A stretch of DNA of 50,623 nucleotides from assembly GCA_002699025.1 (NCBI GenBank), contig PABA01000130.1, positions 1 to 50,623 on the forward strand, read 5' to 3'. Shown here piece after piece: positions 25,449-34,189 of the stretch; position 1 is the stretch's first letter, and each line of letters starts with the position of its first letter. Position numbers and translations under genes: made by a program. Source of the DNA: Sandaracinus sp. (GTDB lineage: Bacteria > Myxococcota_A > Polyangia > Polyangiales > Houyiibacteriaceae). Below the pieces are notes generated by a model, which was given only the letters and a program-made list of their open reading frames with translations, ran no database searches and was not told where the DNA came from.

Positions 25449-25739
25449 ATGCTCCGCGCCGTGACCGACATCGACGCCATCCCCTTCGTCGACCCGGAGA
25501 CGCACGAGCCCGTCGTGAAGGCCGACGAGCCCACGCTCGCCAAGCTCCGCGAGGCCGTCGCCGCCGGCCAGGCGCGCCGCCCGGACGGAGAGCCCGTCCC
25601 CGCCGAGTTCGATGGGGCCTACCTCACGGAAGACGGCCGCCGCGCCTACCTCGTCCTCGAGGGCATCCCGAACTTCCTCGTCGAGGAGCGCCTCGAGCTC
25701 TCGCCGGCCGTCGCCCCGAGCGCGGAGGCGGCGTCGTGA
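25449..25739 (+). CDS. Trm112-like protein without zinc-binding Cys
   Basis: A 96-aa protein with the typical Trm112/UPF0434 ending: GAYLTEDGRRAYLVLEGIPNFLVEERLEL (compare the family's RRAYPIRDGIPVML). The two zinc-binding Cys pairs of standard members are absent, so this is a degenerate, Cys-free version. In well-studied systems Trm112 activates methyltransferases; here that role is not supported. The last bases overlap the GTG start of the next gene (GTGA), indicating coupled translation. Confidence 0.65.
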   Translation: MLRAVTDIDAIPFVDPETHEPVVKADEPTLAKLREAVAAGQARRPDGEPVPAEFDGAYLTEDGRRAYLVLEGIPNFLVEERLELSPAVAPSAEAAS

Positions 25740-26743
25740 GCCGCGCCTGGTCCTTCGACGAGTTCGGCCTCGAGCACCTGAAGCTCGTGGACGTCGACGA
25801 GCCGGCCCCCGGGCCCGGCCAGGTGAAGCTCCGCGTGAAGGCTGCGAGCCTGAACTTCCGCGACACGCTGATGGTCGCCGGCAAGTACGACCCGCGTGTG
25901 CCGCGCCCGCTCGTGCCCCTCTCGGACGGCGTGGGCGAGGTCGTCGCCGTGGGCGAGGGCGTCGAGCGCGTGGCCGTCGGCGATCGGGTCGCCGCGACCT
26001 TCACGCCGAAGTGGATCGCCGGGCCCCCCGAGCGCGCGCTCATCCGCGCCACCCGCGGCGGCCCCCTGCCGGGCATGCTCGCCGAGGAGCGCACGCTCTC
26101 GGCCGAGGGTGTGGTGAAGGTCCCGGCGCACCTCGGCGACGCCGAGGCGGCGACGCTCCCCTGCGCGGCGCTCACGGCCTGGTCCTCGCTGGTGACCGAA
26201 GGCGGCGTGACGGCCGGGCAGACCGTGCTCGTGCAGGGCACGGGCGGCGTGAGCATCTTCGCGCTCCAGCTCGGCGTGATCCTCGGGGCGCGGGTGATCG
26301 TCACCTCGAGCAGCGACGAGAAGCTCGCCCAGGCGAAGGAGCTCGGCGCCTTCGCGACGATCAACTACCGCGAGGACGAGAGCTGGGGGAAGACGGCGGC
26401 CGAGCTCGTCGGCGGCGTGGACCACGTGATCGAGGTCGGCGGCGCCAAGACCCTCGAGCAGTCGCTCCGCGCCGTGAAGCCCGGCGGGACCATCTCGCTC
26501 ATCGGCATCCTCTCGGGGACGACGGCGCCGATCCCGCTCACGAAGATCCTCATGAACCAGGTGCGCGTGCAGGGCATCCTCGTCGGTCATCGGGCCGGCT
26601 TCGAGGCCATGAACCGCGCCGTCGAGGCGCACGCGCTGAAGCCGGTCGTCGATCGGGTCTTCCCCTTCGAGGAGGCGCCGGAGGCCTTCCGCTACCTGCA
26701 GAGCGGCGCGCACTTCGGCAAGGTGGTCATCGCCACGAGCTGA
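25736..26743 (+). CDS. Quinone-oxidoreductase-like MDR dehydrogenase
   Basis: A 335-aa medium-chain dehydrogenase/reductase starting with GTG within the previous stop. The NAD(P)-binding site shows as VLVQGTGGVSIFALQ, and the substrate-side N-terminal domain as ASLNFRDTLMVAGKYDPRVP. The catalytic zinc Cys/His set of alcohol dehydrogenases is absent, which fits the zinc-independent quinone oxidoreductase/enoyl reductase branch. The substrate is unknown. The pairing with the Trm112-like gene is unusual but clear from the 4-bp overlap. Confidence 0.87.
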   Translation: MSRAWSFDEFGLEHLKLVDVDEPAPGPGQVKLRVKAASLNFRDTLMVAGKYDPRVPRPLVPLSDGVGEVVAVGEGVERVAVGDRVAATFTPKWIAGPPERALIRATRGGPLPGMLAEERTLSAEGVVKVPAHLGDAEAATLPCAALTAWSSLVTEGGVTAGQTVLVQGTGGVSIFALQLGVILGARVIVTSSSDEKLAQAKELGAFATINYREDESWGKTAAELVGGVDHVIEVGGAKTLEQSLRAVKPGGTISLIGILSGTTAPIPLTKILMNQVRVQGILVGHRAGFEAMNRAVEAHALKPVVDRVFPFEEAPEAFRYLQSGAHFGKVVIATS

Positions 26744-26832
26744 GGGCTGCGCGAGCACGTCGGCGCGGTCTCGTCGGCGCGTCGGCGAAGGGCCGCCGTC
26801 GGCGCCAGTGGGACGCGATCGGCGGGACGCGC

Positions 26833-27858
26833 TCAGCGGGAGGCGAAGAGCCAGATCAGCCCGGCGATCGCCGCGACGCCCGCCACGCCGCCGAGCACGG
26901 CGAGGAGGATCTTCCACACGGACCAGGGCGCCTTGCCGAAGGCCACCCGCGCGTCCTGGCCGTGCACGATCGCCCGGTAGAGCTTCTCCCGGTAGCGGTA
27001 GGCGAGGACGTAGCTCGGGAAGCCATAGCGGCGCGTCCTCAGGCGGCGCGGCAGGACGGCGGCGCTCAGCTTCCGCACGCGCGAGCCGGGGATGAACTGC
27101 TTGGCGTGCGAGCGCGCCTGCGCCATCACGGCCCGCTCGATGATCCGCCGCGCCGCCGAGCGCGGCACGGCGAAGCGCTCGATGGCCGCGCCTTCCATCT
27201 CGTGGGGCGCCTCCTGGGCGCTGCTCAGGTCGAAGTGCGGCGCGAGCTTCGCGACCTCCTCCTCCTCGAGGCCGCGCGACGCGCTCACGAGCGCCGCCTG
27301 CACGGTCATCGGCACCTGCCCCGAGTGCGGCGCCCAGGCCGCGCGTCCGGCGCCGGCGTTCGAGTCCGCCGCCCAGCTGACGAGGGCCTCCACGTCGAAG
27401 GTCCAGGCCACGAACCAGAGCGGCGTGAGCTCCGCGACCGTCGCCTCGGTCGCGAGGTCCGCGGGGCGGAACCAGCCGAGGGAGCCGAGCCAGCTCTTCA
27501 CCGCCTGCCGCGCCGTCGCCGGGTCGACCCGGAAGGGCAGGTAGGCGTCGGCCTCCTCGATCGGATCCTCGGTCTCCTCGAGGCGCGCGACCGAACCGCA
27601 GAAGGCGCATTTCGGCGCCTGCACCTTCACGTCGTAGGTGAGCGCCGCGCCGCATCCGTCGCAGCGGAGGATGCGCGCCACGGCCCGCGCCGCCCCGCCC
27701 TGGCCCGCGGGCACGGGCAGAAAGCACACGGCGCAGCGGAGGTCCTCGGGCTCGAGGGGGCTCCCGCAGCGGCCGCAGCCGGGCTTGGTCCGGTCGTCGT
27801 CCCAGGCGCTCGCGCCCATGCGCGCCGTCCCCGAGGCCTCGCGCTCCCAGCCGCTCAC
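26833..27858 (-). CDS. Zinc-ribbon membrane protein (second of a pair)
   Basis: A 341-aa protein starting with GTG in a GTGA overlap with the upstream paralog's stop. It carries two N-terminal zinc ribbons (CGRCGSPLEPEDLRCAVC and CDGCGAALTYDVKVQAPKCA), a 180-residue domain with FVPRSAARR-like segments, and one C-terminal TM segment (LLAVLGGVAGVAAIAGLIWLF). The domain ending LYRAIVHGQDARVAFGKAPW is shared with the upstream gene (LVNGQTGKIFGKAPTSW). The zinc ribbons should be cytoplasmic if the TM is the only anchor. Function unknown. Confidence 0.72.
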   Translation of the reverse strand: MSGWEREASGTARMGASAWDDDRTKPGCGRCGSPLEPEDLRCAVCFLPVPAGQGGAARAVARILRCDGCGAALTYDVKVQAPKCAFCGSVARLEETEDPIEEADAYLPFRVDPATARQAVKSWLGSLGWFRPADLATEATVAELTPLWFVAWTFDVEALVSWAADSNAGAGRAAWAPHSGQVPMTVQAALVSASRGLEEEEVAKLAPHFDLSSAQEAPHEMEGAAIERFAVPRSAARRIIERAVMAQARSHAKQFIPGSRVRKLSAAVLPRRLRTRRYGFPSYVLAYRYREKLYRAIVHGQDARVAFGKAPWSVWKILLAVLGGVAGVAAIAGLIWLFASR

Positions 27859-28757
27859 GTCAGCTCCCGGAAGGCGATGAAGGCGCCGGCGAAGACCGCG
27901 ATGGCGAGGAGCACGGCGAAGGTGACCTTGAGCCAGCTCGTCGGCGCCTTGCCGAAGATCTTGCCCGTCTGCCCGTTCACCAGCAGGCGCACGACCGGCT
28001 TCTCCTCGTCGTAGCGCACGGGCAGCACCCAGACCGGGAGGAGCGTGAGCTCGAGGTCCTCGCCGTCGAACTCGGTCGAGTACTGGAGGTTGCGGTGCTT
28101 GTCGCCGGGCATGAAGCCGTGGAGCTCCCGCCCGATGCCCGCCATGGCCTCCCGGCGCGCGAGCTGGATGCACTCGGCCGGCGCGTAGGAGGGCTCCTCG
28201 GCGACCCAGCCGCTCACGAGCTTCGGTCCGTAGCGGCGCAGCGCGCGGAGGTCGAAGGGCTCGATGGCCTCGAGCTCCTCGTTCGGGAGGCCCCGCGAGG
28301 CGGTGACGACGTGGTCGCTCACGTACACCGCGTGGTGACCGCTGAGCGAGCGCCACTCGGTCTTCGTCTTGGTGCGCGTGCGCGTGACCGTCCGGCCCTT
28401 GCTGTCGGTGGTCGTGTAGGTCTCCGTGACCGTGTAGTTCTCGCCGATGCTCGCCGAGTAGCCCGAGCGCGCGACGGCCGAGTAGAGGTAGGTCGGCACG
28501 TAGACGCCGCGGATGTCGTCGACCTTCGCCTTCCGGAAGGCCTGCGGTGCGAAGAGCGGGCGGCGCACCCAGCGGCGGGCGACCTCGAGGGCGCGCTCCG
28601 GCGGGACCGTGAAGCCGAGGGCGAAGGTCGGGTTCGGCCGGTCGGGGCTCGGCGGGCGGTCGAGCACCTGCGGAGAGCCGCAGTACACGCAGCGCCCCGT
28701 TCGCTGGTCCGGCGCGAGCTCGACGCGGGCGCCGCAGCTCTGACATTCGAGCTGCAT
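27855..28757 (-). CDS. Zinc-ribbon membrane protein (first of a pair)
   Basis: A 300-aa protein with an N-terminal TFIIB-like zinc ribbon (CQSCGARVELAPDQRTGRC..CG), a central domain (VYVPTYLYSAVARSGY, a Thr-rich strand with TETYTTTDSKGRTVTRTR) and a C-terminal TM (VTFAVLLAIAVFAGAFIAF). The motif NGQTGKIFGKAP before the TM matches the next gene, so the two are probably a duplicated pair acting together. Such zinc-ribbon/TM proteins are seen across bacteria without a known role. Confidence 0.75.
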   Translation of the reverse strand: MQLECQSCGARVELAPDQRTGRCVYCGSPQVLDRPPSPDRPNPTFALGFTVPPERALEVARRWVRRPLFAPQAFRKAKVDDIRGVYVPTYLYSAVARSGYSASIGENYTVTETYTTTDSKGRTVTRTRTKTKTEWRSLSGHHAVYVSDHVVTASRGLPNEELEAIEPFDLRALRRYGPKLVSGWVAEEPSYAPAECIQLARREAMAGIGRELHGFMPGDKHRNLQYSTEFDGEDLELTLLPVWVLPVRYDEEKPVVRLLVNGQTGKIFGKAPTSWLKVTFAVLLAIAVFAGAFIAFRELT

Positions 28758-28913
28758 CGCGCCGAAGCCTACACGCTCTCGCGGGCGCGCGCGGAACCTG
28801 GATGGGGGGCGCGCGCGGCGGCGGCGGGCGACGGGGTCGGCGCGTCGGGCTGCGGGGGAAAGCCCGGCGGGCGAAGGCGACGCCGGAGCCCCTCAGCCGG
28901 CATCATGGGGTGC

Positions 28914-30437
28914 ATGAGGCGATGGACGAGCTGCGCAGTGCTCCTGACGCTCTCCGCGCTCCTCGGCGCTCCGGGCTGCGGGGACGACGACGGGGGCGCG
29001 CGCGATGCTGGGCCGATGGACGGCGGTCCGATCGATACCGGGCCGGTGGACGCCGGGTCGAGCGACGGCGGATCGACGGACGGCGCGCCGGGCGTGGACG
29101 CGGCGGGCCTCGACGGCGGGCCCGGGCGCGACGGCGGCGTCGGGGCGGTGCGCGCGGTCGGGCTGCCCTGGGAGGACTGCGAGGGCGGCGGCCGCATGCT
29201 CGAGGCCGGGCCGGACGACTACCGCGCCCTCCTCGACATGCTCGAGCCCGGCGACACGCTCCGGCTCCGCCCGGGCACCTACGCGCGCGGCCTGCCGATC
29301 TCGCGCGGCGGCGAGGAGGGGCGCTGCGTCGTCATCGAGGGCATCGAGGAGGGCGGCGAGCGGCCGCTCTTTCTGGGCAGCGACGCCTTCAACGTGATCG
29401 CCCTCCGCGACGTGAGCTGGGTGAAGGTGCGCCACCTCGACCTCGACGGCATGGGGCGCGCGGGCTTCGGCGTGGCCTCGCAGAACCCCGACGTGCCCGT
29501 GCACCACGTCGTCATCGAGGACCTCGAGATGGTGGGCTTCGCTGCCAACCGGCAGATCACCGGCATCTCGACCAAGACGCCCGCCTGGGCCTGGGTCATC
29601 CGCGGCAACCGCATCCTCGAGGCGGGCACGGGCCTCTACCTCGGCAACTCGGACGGGCGGCAGCCCTTCGTCGGCGGGCTCGTCGAGTACAACCTGGTGC
29701 TGAACCCGCGCGGCTACGCCATGCAGATCAAGCATCAGCGCGCGGAAGGGCGGGGCGACCTCGCGCTCGAGGGCATGCCGGAGCGGGCGACGACGATCGT
29801 CCGCTACAACGTCTTCGCGAAGGCCGAGCGCGGGGAGGGCGGCGGTGGAGCGCGGCCGAACCTCCTGGTCGGGCACTTCCCGCGCCGCGGCGCCGGGGTC
29901 GACGACCAGTACCTGATCTACGGCAACCTCTTCTGGCAGAACCCGACGGAGAACCTCTTCCAGGGGGAGGGGAACGTCGCCTTCTACGCGAACCTGCTCG
30001 TGAACGACGGCGGCGGCGGCGTGAGCGTGCAGCCGCACAACGACGTCCCGAAGCGCATCGACGTCTTCTTCAACACGATCCTCGTGCGCGACCGGGCGAT
30101 CCGCGTGACGGGCGGGGACGAGGGCTTCGCGCAGCGCGTCCGCTGGAACGCCCTCTTCGGCGGCACCGGCATCGGCGGGGACGCGGAGGTCGAGGGGAAC
30201 GTGGAGCGGGCGGACGCGAGCGCGCTCCGGGCGCCGGACGCGGAGCCGGGCGCGGGGCTCGACCTGCGGCCCGAGGACGCGGCGGCGCTGGCGGTGGAGG
30301 CGGACCTCGAGAGCGTGGCGGCCTACGCGGACGCGGACCGGGCCTTCGACGGAACCCCGCGGGACGGGACGACGGCCGGCGCCTACGCCGCGAGCGCGGG
30401 CCCGGGCCCCGTCGCCCTCGAGGCCCCGCCCTACTGA
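28914..30437 (+). CDS. Lipoprotein with right-handed beta-helix
   Basis: A 507-aa exported protein. The signal peptide ends SALLGAPGC (Cys18); an ATG 9 bp upstream (28905) is equally possible. The linker is Asp/Gly/Ala-rich, as in other lipoproteins here. The main domain has repeating Asn/Gly-ladder strands (HLDLDGMGRAGFGVASQ, VIEDLEMVGF, WVIRGNRILEAGTGLYLGNS, VEYNLVLNPRGYAMQIK, VRYNVFAKA, YLIYGNLFWQN, VAFYANLLVN, VFFNTILV), the signature of a parallel beta-helix as in polysaccharide lyases. A carbohydrate-related surface role is likely; catalytic residues were not identified. Confidence 0.83.
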   Translation: MRRWTSCAVLLTLSALLGAPGCGDDDGGARDAGPMDGGPIDTGPVDAGSSDGGSTDGAPGVDAAGLDGGPGRDGGVGAVRAVGLPWEDCEGGGRMLEAGPDDYRALLDMLEPGDTLRLRPGTYARGLPISRGGEEGRCVVIEGIEEGGERPLFLGSDAFNVIALRDVSWVKVRHLDLDGMGRAGFGVASQNPDVPVHHVVIEDLEMVGFAANRQITGISTKTPAWAWVIRGNRILEAGTGLYLGNSDGRQPFVGGLVEYNLVLNPRGYAMQIKHQRAEGRGDLALEGMPERATTIVRYNVFAKAERGEGGGGARPNLLVGHFPRRGAGVDDQYLIYGNLFWQNPTENLFQGEGNVAFYANLLVNDGGGGVSVQPHNDVPKRIDVFFNTILVRDRAIRVTGGDEGFAQRVRWNALFGGTGIGGDAEVEGNVERADASALRAPDAEPGAGLDLRPEDAAALAVEADLESVAAYADADRAFDGTPRDGTTAGAYAASAGPGPVALEAPPY

Positions 30438-30456
30438 GACTTCACCCGGCGCCGTC

Positions 30457-30526
30457 GCGGGCTCCGAAGCGCGGGCTCCGAAGCGTGGGCTCGAAGGCGC
30501 GGGCTCGGAGGCGCGGGCTCAGAAGC
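30457..30526. repeat. 14-bp tandem array overlapping a stop codon
   Basis: Five consecutive 14-bp units, gcgggctccgaagc twice exactly, then gtgggctcgaaggc, gcgggctcggaggc and gcgggctcagaagc. The fifth unit contains the stop codon of the leftward DUF924 gene (tca at 30519-30521) and its last codon. It lies between two convergent genes and has the same period as the array at 1625-1760, but a different unit. Confidence 0.9.
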
Positions 30527-31118
30527 TCGAGCCCGGCTCCTTCAGGAAGGCCTCCTCCTCCGCCGTGCTCGCGCGGCCGAGGATGGCGTTGCGGTGCGGG
30601 AAGCGCCCGAAGCGCGCGACGATGTCCCGGTGCTGGCGGGCGAAGCGGAGGTTCTGCCCGAAGGCGGCGCGGAGCGGCTCCGAGCGCGTCGCGGCGAGCT
30701 CTCCCTCGAAGAGCCCGACGCAGCGCTCCTGGTCGGCGAGCGCCTCGCTGTGCATGAGCGGCATGTAGAGGAAGAGCCGCTCGTGGGCGCGCAGCACCAG
30801 GAAGTCGTCGCGCTCGAGCCCCGTCTTCGCGAGCCCGAGGGCGAGCGGGTCCGCGGCGTACATGGCCGTCGCGTCGCGGTGGATGTTCCGGCTGAGCTGG
30901 TCCAGGACGATGACGACCGCCAGGAGCCCGCGCGGCGTCTCGCGCCAGGCGGGGTGGCCGTTCGCCGCGAGCTTTCCGTGCAGCTCCCCGAAGCGCTCGG
31001 CGCAGGTCCGGTCGAGCTCCGGGTCCTTGCTCCACCAGCGCTTCTGCGCGTCGGGCGCGGCGAGCCCGTCGTCGTCGAGGGGGCCGATCCAGAAGGAGAG
31101 CACGTCGTCCGGGGTCAT
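30519..31118 (-). CDS. DUF924 family protein
   Basis: A 199-aa protein with the DUF924 pattern: N-terminal DDVLSFWIGPLD, then AQKRWWSKDPELDRTCAERFGEL and the strongly conserved LLAVVIVLDQLSRNIHRDAT. LFLYMPLMHSEALADQERCV and RFPHRNAILGR follow, including the RHRDI/FPHRN region. The fold is helical, TPR-like. No biochemical function is established. The ATG at 31118 is at the usual family start. A 14-bp tandem array overlaps its stop. Confidence 0.9.
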   Translation of the reverse strand: MTPDDVLSFWIGPLDDDGLAAPDAQKRWWSKDPELDRTCAERFGELHGKLAANGHPAWRETPRGLLAVVIVLDQLSRNIHRDATAMYAADPLALGLAKTGLERDDFLVLRAHERLFLYMPLMHSEALADQERCVGLFEGELAATRSEPLRAAFGQNLRFARQHRDIVARFGRFPHRNAILGRASTAEEEAFLKEPGSSF

Positions 31119-31338
31119 GGCGCGAGGGTAGTACGGCGCCGGCGCGCCCGTCCCGGGAGACCCCGTGTCGGCGGCTCGAGCGGAGTCGGGCGTGCGGGAG
31201 ACCCTGACGTGGGGCGGGGGGCTTCGCCGGCCCCCGGGCAGGGCCGCGTGCGCGTCAAGTGGCGGATATCGTGCGTGAATTCCCGTCGCGAGCGATGCCT
31301 TCGTCACCTCCCCGTTCCCTGCGGACGGGAGGTCGGCT

Positions 31339-31346
31339 GTGATACT
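31339..31346 (+). promoter_or_regulatory. Candidate -10 element for heme peroxidase gene
   Basis: The sequence tgtgatact carries an extended -10 (TG-N-GATACT, hexamer at 31341-31346), about 70 bp before the start codon, in a region less GC-rich than the average. No good -35 is at 17 bp; ttccct at 31315 is 20 bp away. Offered as a candidate only. Confidence 0.35.
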
Positions 31347-31416
31347 CTTCACACTCCGGTGGGTGAGCGGGCGCCGTTGGGGGCGCCGTCGCGACCGCCG
31401 GGACGTGGAGGACGCG

Positions 31417-33507
31417 ATGGTGAACGTGCGATGGATCGCCGCGCTCGGAGCAGCGTGTGCGCTGGGCGCGCTCTCGACGCCGACGGTGGTGGAGGCGCAG
31501 GGCTTCTGCGGGCTCGGAGGCACACCGGCGTGTGACCCGGGCACCGTCTGCGAGCCGATCAACGCCAGCATGGGCCTCTGCTGTCCCGACGATCCGGGCA
31601 CCGGGCAGGTCCCCGCCTGCATCGGCCCCGACGGCGCGCCCCCCGCGACGGTGCTCGCCTCGGACCTGCTCGACCTGCTCGGCCTGGCCTCGGACCCGGC
31701 GCTCGCCGCCGACCTCTTCACCGGCCCGTGGACCAACTGGTACCACGAGCCGCGCGAGCGGGGCCTCGCGAAGCTCGCGCTGATGCGCGGCATCCTCGAG
31801 ACCTACAACCTCCACGACACCTACGTGGGCGGCGAGGCCGGCGTGCCGATCGTGACCGACCCGGCGCGCGACGGGCTCGTCTGCGCGCCCCAGCCCTACC
31901 GGCACCGGAACGCCGACGGCACCTGCACGGACGTGGCGAACCCGCTCATGGGCGCAGCCGGCACGCGCTTCGGCCGCAACGTCCCGCTCGCCGCCTCGTT
32001 CCCGAACGAGGCGGAGCTGCTCGAGCCGAACCCGCGCGAGGTCTCGCTCCGGCTCCTCCGGCGCCGCCGCTTCCAGGAGGTGCCCTTCCTGAACAACCTC
32101 GCCGGCGTCTGGACCCAGTTCCAGATCCACGACTGGTTCGATCACGGCGCGCCGACGCGCCACGCCTACATCGAGGTGCCCCTCTCGCGCTGGGATCCGC
32201 TCCGCTGGCGCCGCGGCATGCGCACCATGCACGTGCGGCGCTCGATGCCGGACCCGACGCGCGTCGAGGGGCGCGACGACGCCCTGCCGCCGACCTTCGT
32301 GAACACCGAGACGCATTGGTGGGACGGCTCGCAGCTCTACGGCAGCGACGAGGAGACGGCGGCGCGGCTGCGCAGCTACGAGGGCGGCAAGCTCCGCGTG
32401 ACCCGCGACGGGCTCCTGCCCATCGGCGAGGGGGGCTACGGCGACACCGGCTTCCGCGAGAACTTCTGGGTCGGCCTCGAGCTGCTCCACACGCTCTTCG
32501 CGCTCGAGCACAACGCCATCGCCGAGATGCTCGCCGAGAGCTACCCGGATTGGGACGACCAGCGCCTCTACGACACGGCGCGCCTGATCAACGCGGCGCT
32601 CATGGCGAAGATCCACACCATCGAGTGGACGCCCGCGATCCTGCCGAACGAGGGCCTGAACATCGGCATGAACGCGAACTGGTACGGGCTGAACCGCTTC
32701 ACCTGCCCGCCGCTGCCCGAGATCCCCGGCGTCTTCCCGAACCCGGTCATCTACGGCGTCGTCGGCAACCCCGGCGCGCGCGACCTCTACGGGGCGGCCT
32801 ACCAGCTCACCGAGGAGTTCGTCTCCGTCTACCGCATGCACCCGCTCCTGCCCGAGTGGTTCGTCGTGCGCGACGCGGACTCGGGGCGCTTCCGGGACGT
32901 GGTGCCGACCGAGCGGACGCGCGACCGGGGCGGGCGCCACGTGCTCCAGCGCCACGGCATGGAGGACATGCTCTACACCTTCGGCATCTCGCATCCGGGG
33001 GCGCTCGTGCTCGACAACTACCCGCGCTTCATGCAGGACCTGCACATCCCGGGGCGCGGCGTGATCGACATGGGCACGATCGACGTGCTGCGCGATCGGG
33101 AGCGGGGGCTGCCGCGCTACAACGACGCGCGGGAGATGCTCGGTCTGCCGCGGGTGCCCGACTTCCTCACGCTGACCGGGGGGGACGCGCGGACGGCGCG
33201 ACGCCTCGAGCGGGTCTACGGGGACATCGAGAACCTCGACCTCCTGGTCGGCACCTACGCCGAGGGCCAGCGGCCGAGCTGCTACGGCTTCGGCGAGACG
33301 CTCTTCCAGGTGTTCACGCTGATGGCGACGCGCCGCCTTCAGGCCGACCCGTTCTACACGGAGCTCTACAACGCGGACGTGTACACGGCGGAGGGCCTGA
33401 TGTGGGTCGAGGCGAACTCGATGAAGTCGGTGCTCCTGCGTCACTTCCCGGAGCTCGGCGAGACGGGCCTCGCGGACGTGGCGAACGCCTTCTACCCCTG
33501 GGAGTGA
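31417..33507 (+). CDS. Secreted animal-type heme peroxidase/dioxygenase
   Basis: A 696-aa exported protein of the animal heme peroxidase (myeloperoxidase/alpha-dioxygenase/cyclooxygenase) superfamily. The ATG at 31417 has ggagga just upstream; signal peptide ALGAACALGALSTPTVVEA. A short Cys-rich segment (CGLGGTPACDPGTVCEP) precedes the peroxidase domain, which shows distal His238 in QFQIHDWFDHG, FALEHNAIAEML, proximal His475 in YRMHPLLPEWF, and DRERGLPRYNDAR. These are the heme-binding and RGLPxYN signatures. In fungi and plants such proteins oxygenate fatty acids; mammalian ones oxidise halides. Substrate unknown. Confidence 0.9.
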   Translation: MVNVRWIAALGAACALGALSTPTVVEAQGFCGLGGTPACDPGTVCEPINASMGLCCPDDPGTGQVPACIGPDGAPPATVLASDLLDLLGLASDPALAADLFTGPWTNWYHEPRERGLAKLALMRGILETYNLHDTYVGGEAGVPIVTDPARDGLVCAPQPYRHRNADGTCTDVANPLMGAAGTRFGRNVPLAASFPNEAELLEPNPREVSLRLLRRRRFQEVPFLNNLAGVWTQFQIHDWFDHGAPTRHAYIEVPLSRWDPLRWRRGMRTMHVRRSMPDPTRVEGRDDALPPTFVNTETHWWDGSQLYGSDEETAARLRSYEGGKLRVTRDGLLPIGEGGYGDTGFRENFWVGLELLHTLFALEHNAIAEMLAESYPDWDDQRLYDTARLINAALMAKIHTIEWTPAILPNEGLNIGMNANWYGLNRFTCPPLPEIPGVFPNPVIYGVVGNPGARDLYGAAYQLTEEFVSVYRMHPLLPEWFVVRDADSGRFRDVVPTERTRDRGGRHVLQRHGMEDMLYTFGISHPGALVLDNYPRFMQDLHIPGRGVIDMGTIDVLRDRERGLPRYNDAREMLGLPRVPDFLTLTGGDARTARRLERVYGDIENLDLLVGTYAEGQRPSCYGFGETLFQVFTLMATRRLQADPFYTELYNADVYTAEGLMWVEANSMKSVLLRHFPELGETGLADVANAFYPWE

Positions 33508-33528
33508 GCGCGCCGCGCGCGTGAGGCA

Positions 33529-33564
33529 CGAAGGCCGCCCGAGCGAGCGCTCCGGCGGCCTTCG
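33529..33564. terminator. Hairpin after heme peroxidase gene
   Basis: Perfect 11-bp stem cgaaggccgcc / ggcggccttcg with a 14-nt loop, 22 bp past the stop of the peroxidase gene and before the convergent cupin gene. No T-run follows. Probably a bidirectional terminator-type structure. Confidence 0.55.
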
Positions 33565-33597
33565 TCGTCGAGCGATGCGCCGAGGGGAGGGCCGGGG

Positions 33598-33999
33598 TCA
33601 GGGGGCGTCGGGGCCGCGGGCGCCGCGGAGCTGGTGCACGACCAGCAGGAGCGCCTGGTCCGGCGCGGGCTCGACGACGTGAGGCTGGCCCGTGGGGACC
33701 AGCACGACGTGCTCGCCGTCGAGCCGGTGCGGCTCCCCGTCGACGAGCACCGTCCCCTCGCCCGCCACGGCGGTGATGCAGACCGGGTGCGGGATCACGT
33801 GCTCGGGCAGTCGCCCTCCCGGCGCGATGCGGATCGAGAGCACGCGCACGCCCGGCTCGTCGACGATGGTGCGCGCCGCGAGGGGCCGGTCCGACTCGCC
33901 GACGAGCTCGACGCTGCGCGGCGTGGTCCAGCCGGCGGGGGCGGCGCCGCCGCAGGCGAGCGCGAGGAGAGGGAAGGCGGTGAGGGCGATCCGACGCAT
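33598..33999 (-). CDS. Cupin-domain lipoprotein
   Basis: A 133-aa protein from the ATG at 33999; an ATG four codons upstream is an alternative. The signal peptide ends PLLALAC (Cys16). The mature part is a single cupin: SIRIAPGGRLPEHVIPHPVC, GEGTVLVDGEPHRL, GEHVVLVPTGQPHVVEP. The two conserved cupin motifs are recognisable, with His residues that could bind a metal. Ligand or reaction unknown. It is convergent with the heme peroxidase. Confidence 0.8.
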   Translation of the reverse strand: MRRIALTAFPLLALACGGAAPAGWTTPRSVELVGESDRPLAARTIVDEPGVRVLSIRIAPGGRLPEHVIPHPVCITAVAGEGTVLVDGEPHRLDGEHVVLVPTGQPHVVEPAPDQALLLVVHQLRGARGPDAP

Positions 34000-34112
34000 C
34001 GGGGCGACCATGACCCACCTCGCCCACGGGCGCCCGCGCTCGGCGTCGCCCCTCGGTGCGAGCGTCGGTAGGTCGCGAAGGCCGCACGCCGTGGGGGAGC
34101 TTCGAAAACGCG

Positions 34113-34146
34113 CGAAGCCGCGCCCCTCGAGGGGAGCGCGGCTTCG
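34113..34146 (-). terminator. Intrinsic terminator of rpsD
   Basis: Eleven-bp perfect stem cgaagccgcgc / gcgcggcttcg, with an inner palindrome ccctcgaggg. Read on the minus strand it lies downstream of the S4 stop codon and is followed by gcgTTTTcg, a short T-run, so it fits a rho-independent terminator for the leftward S4 gene. Confidence 0.75.
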
Positions 34147-34189
34147 TCGCGGGTGGGTGGCCGTCCCGGGGTCGGGCGGCCTCGGAGGC

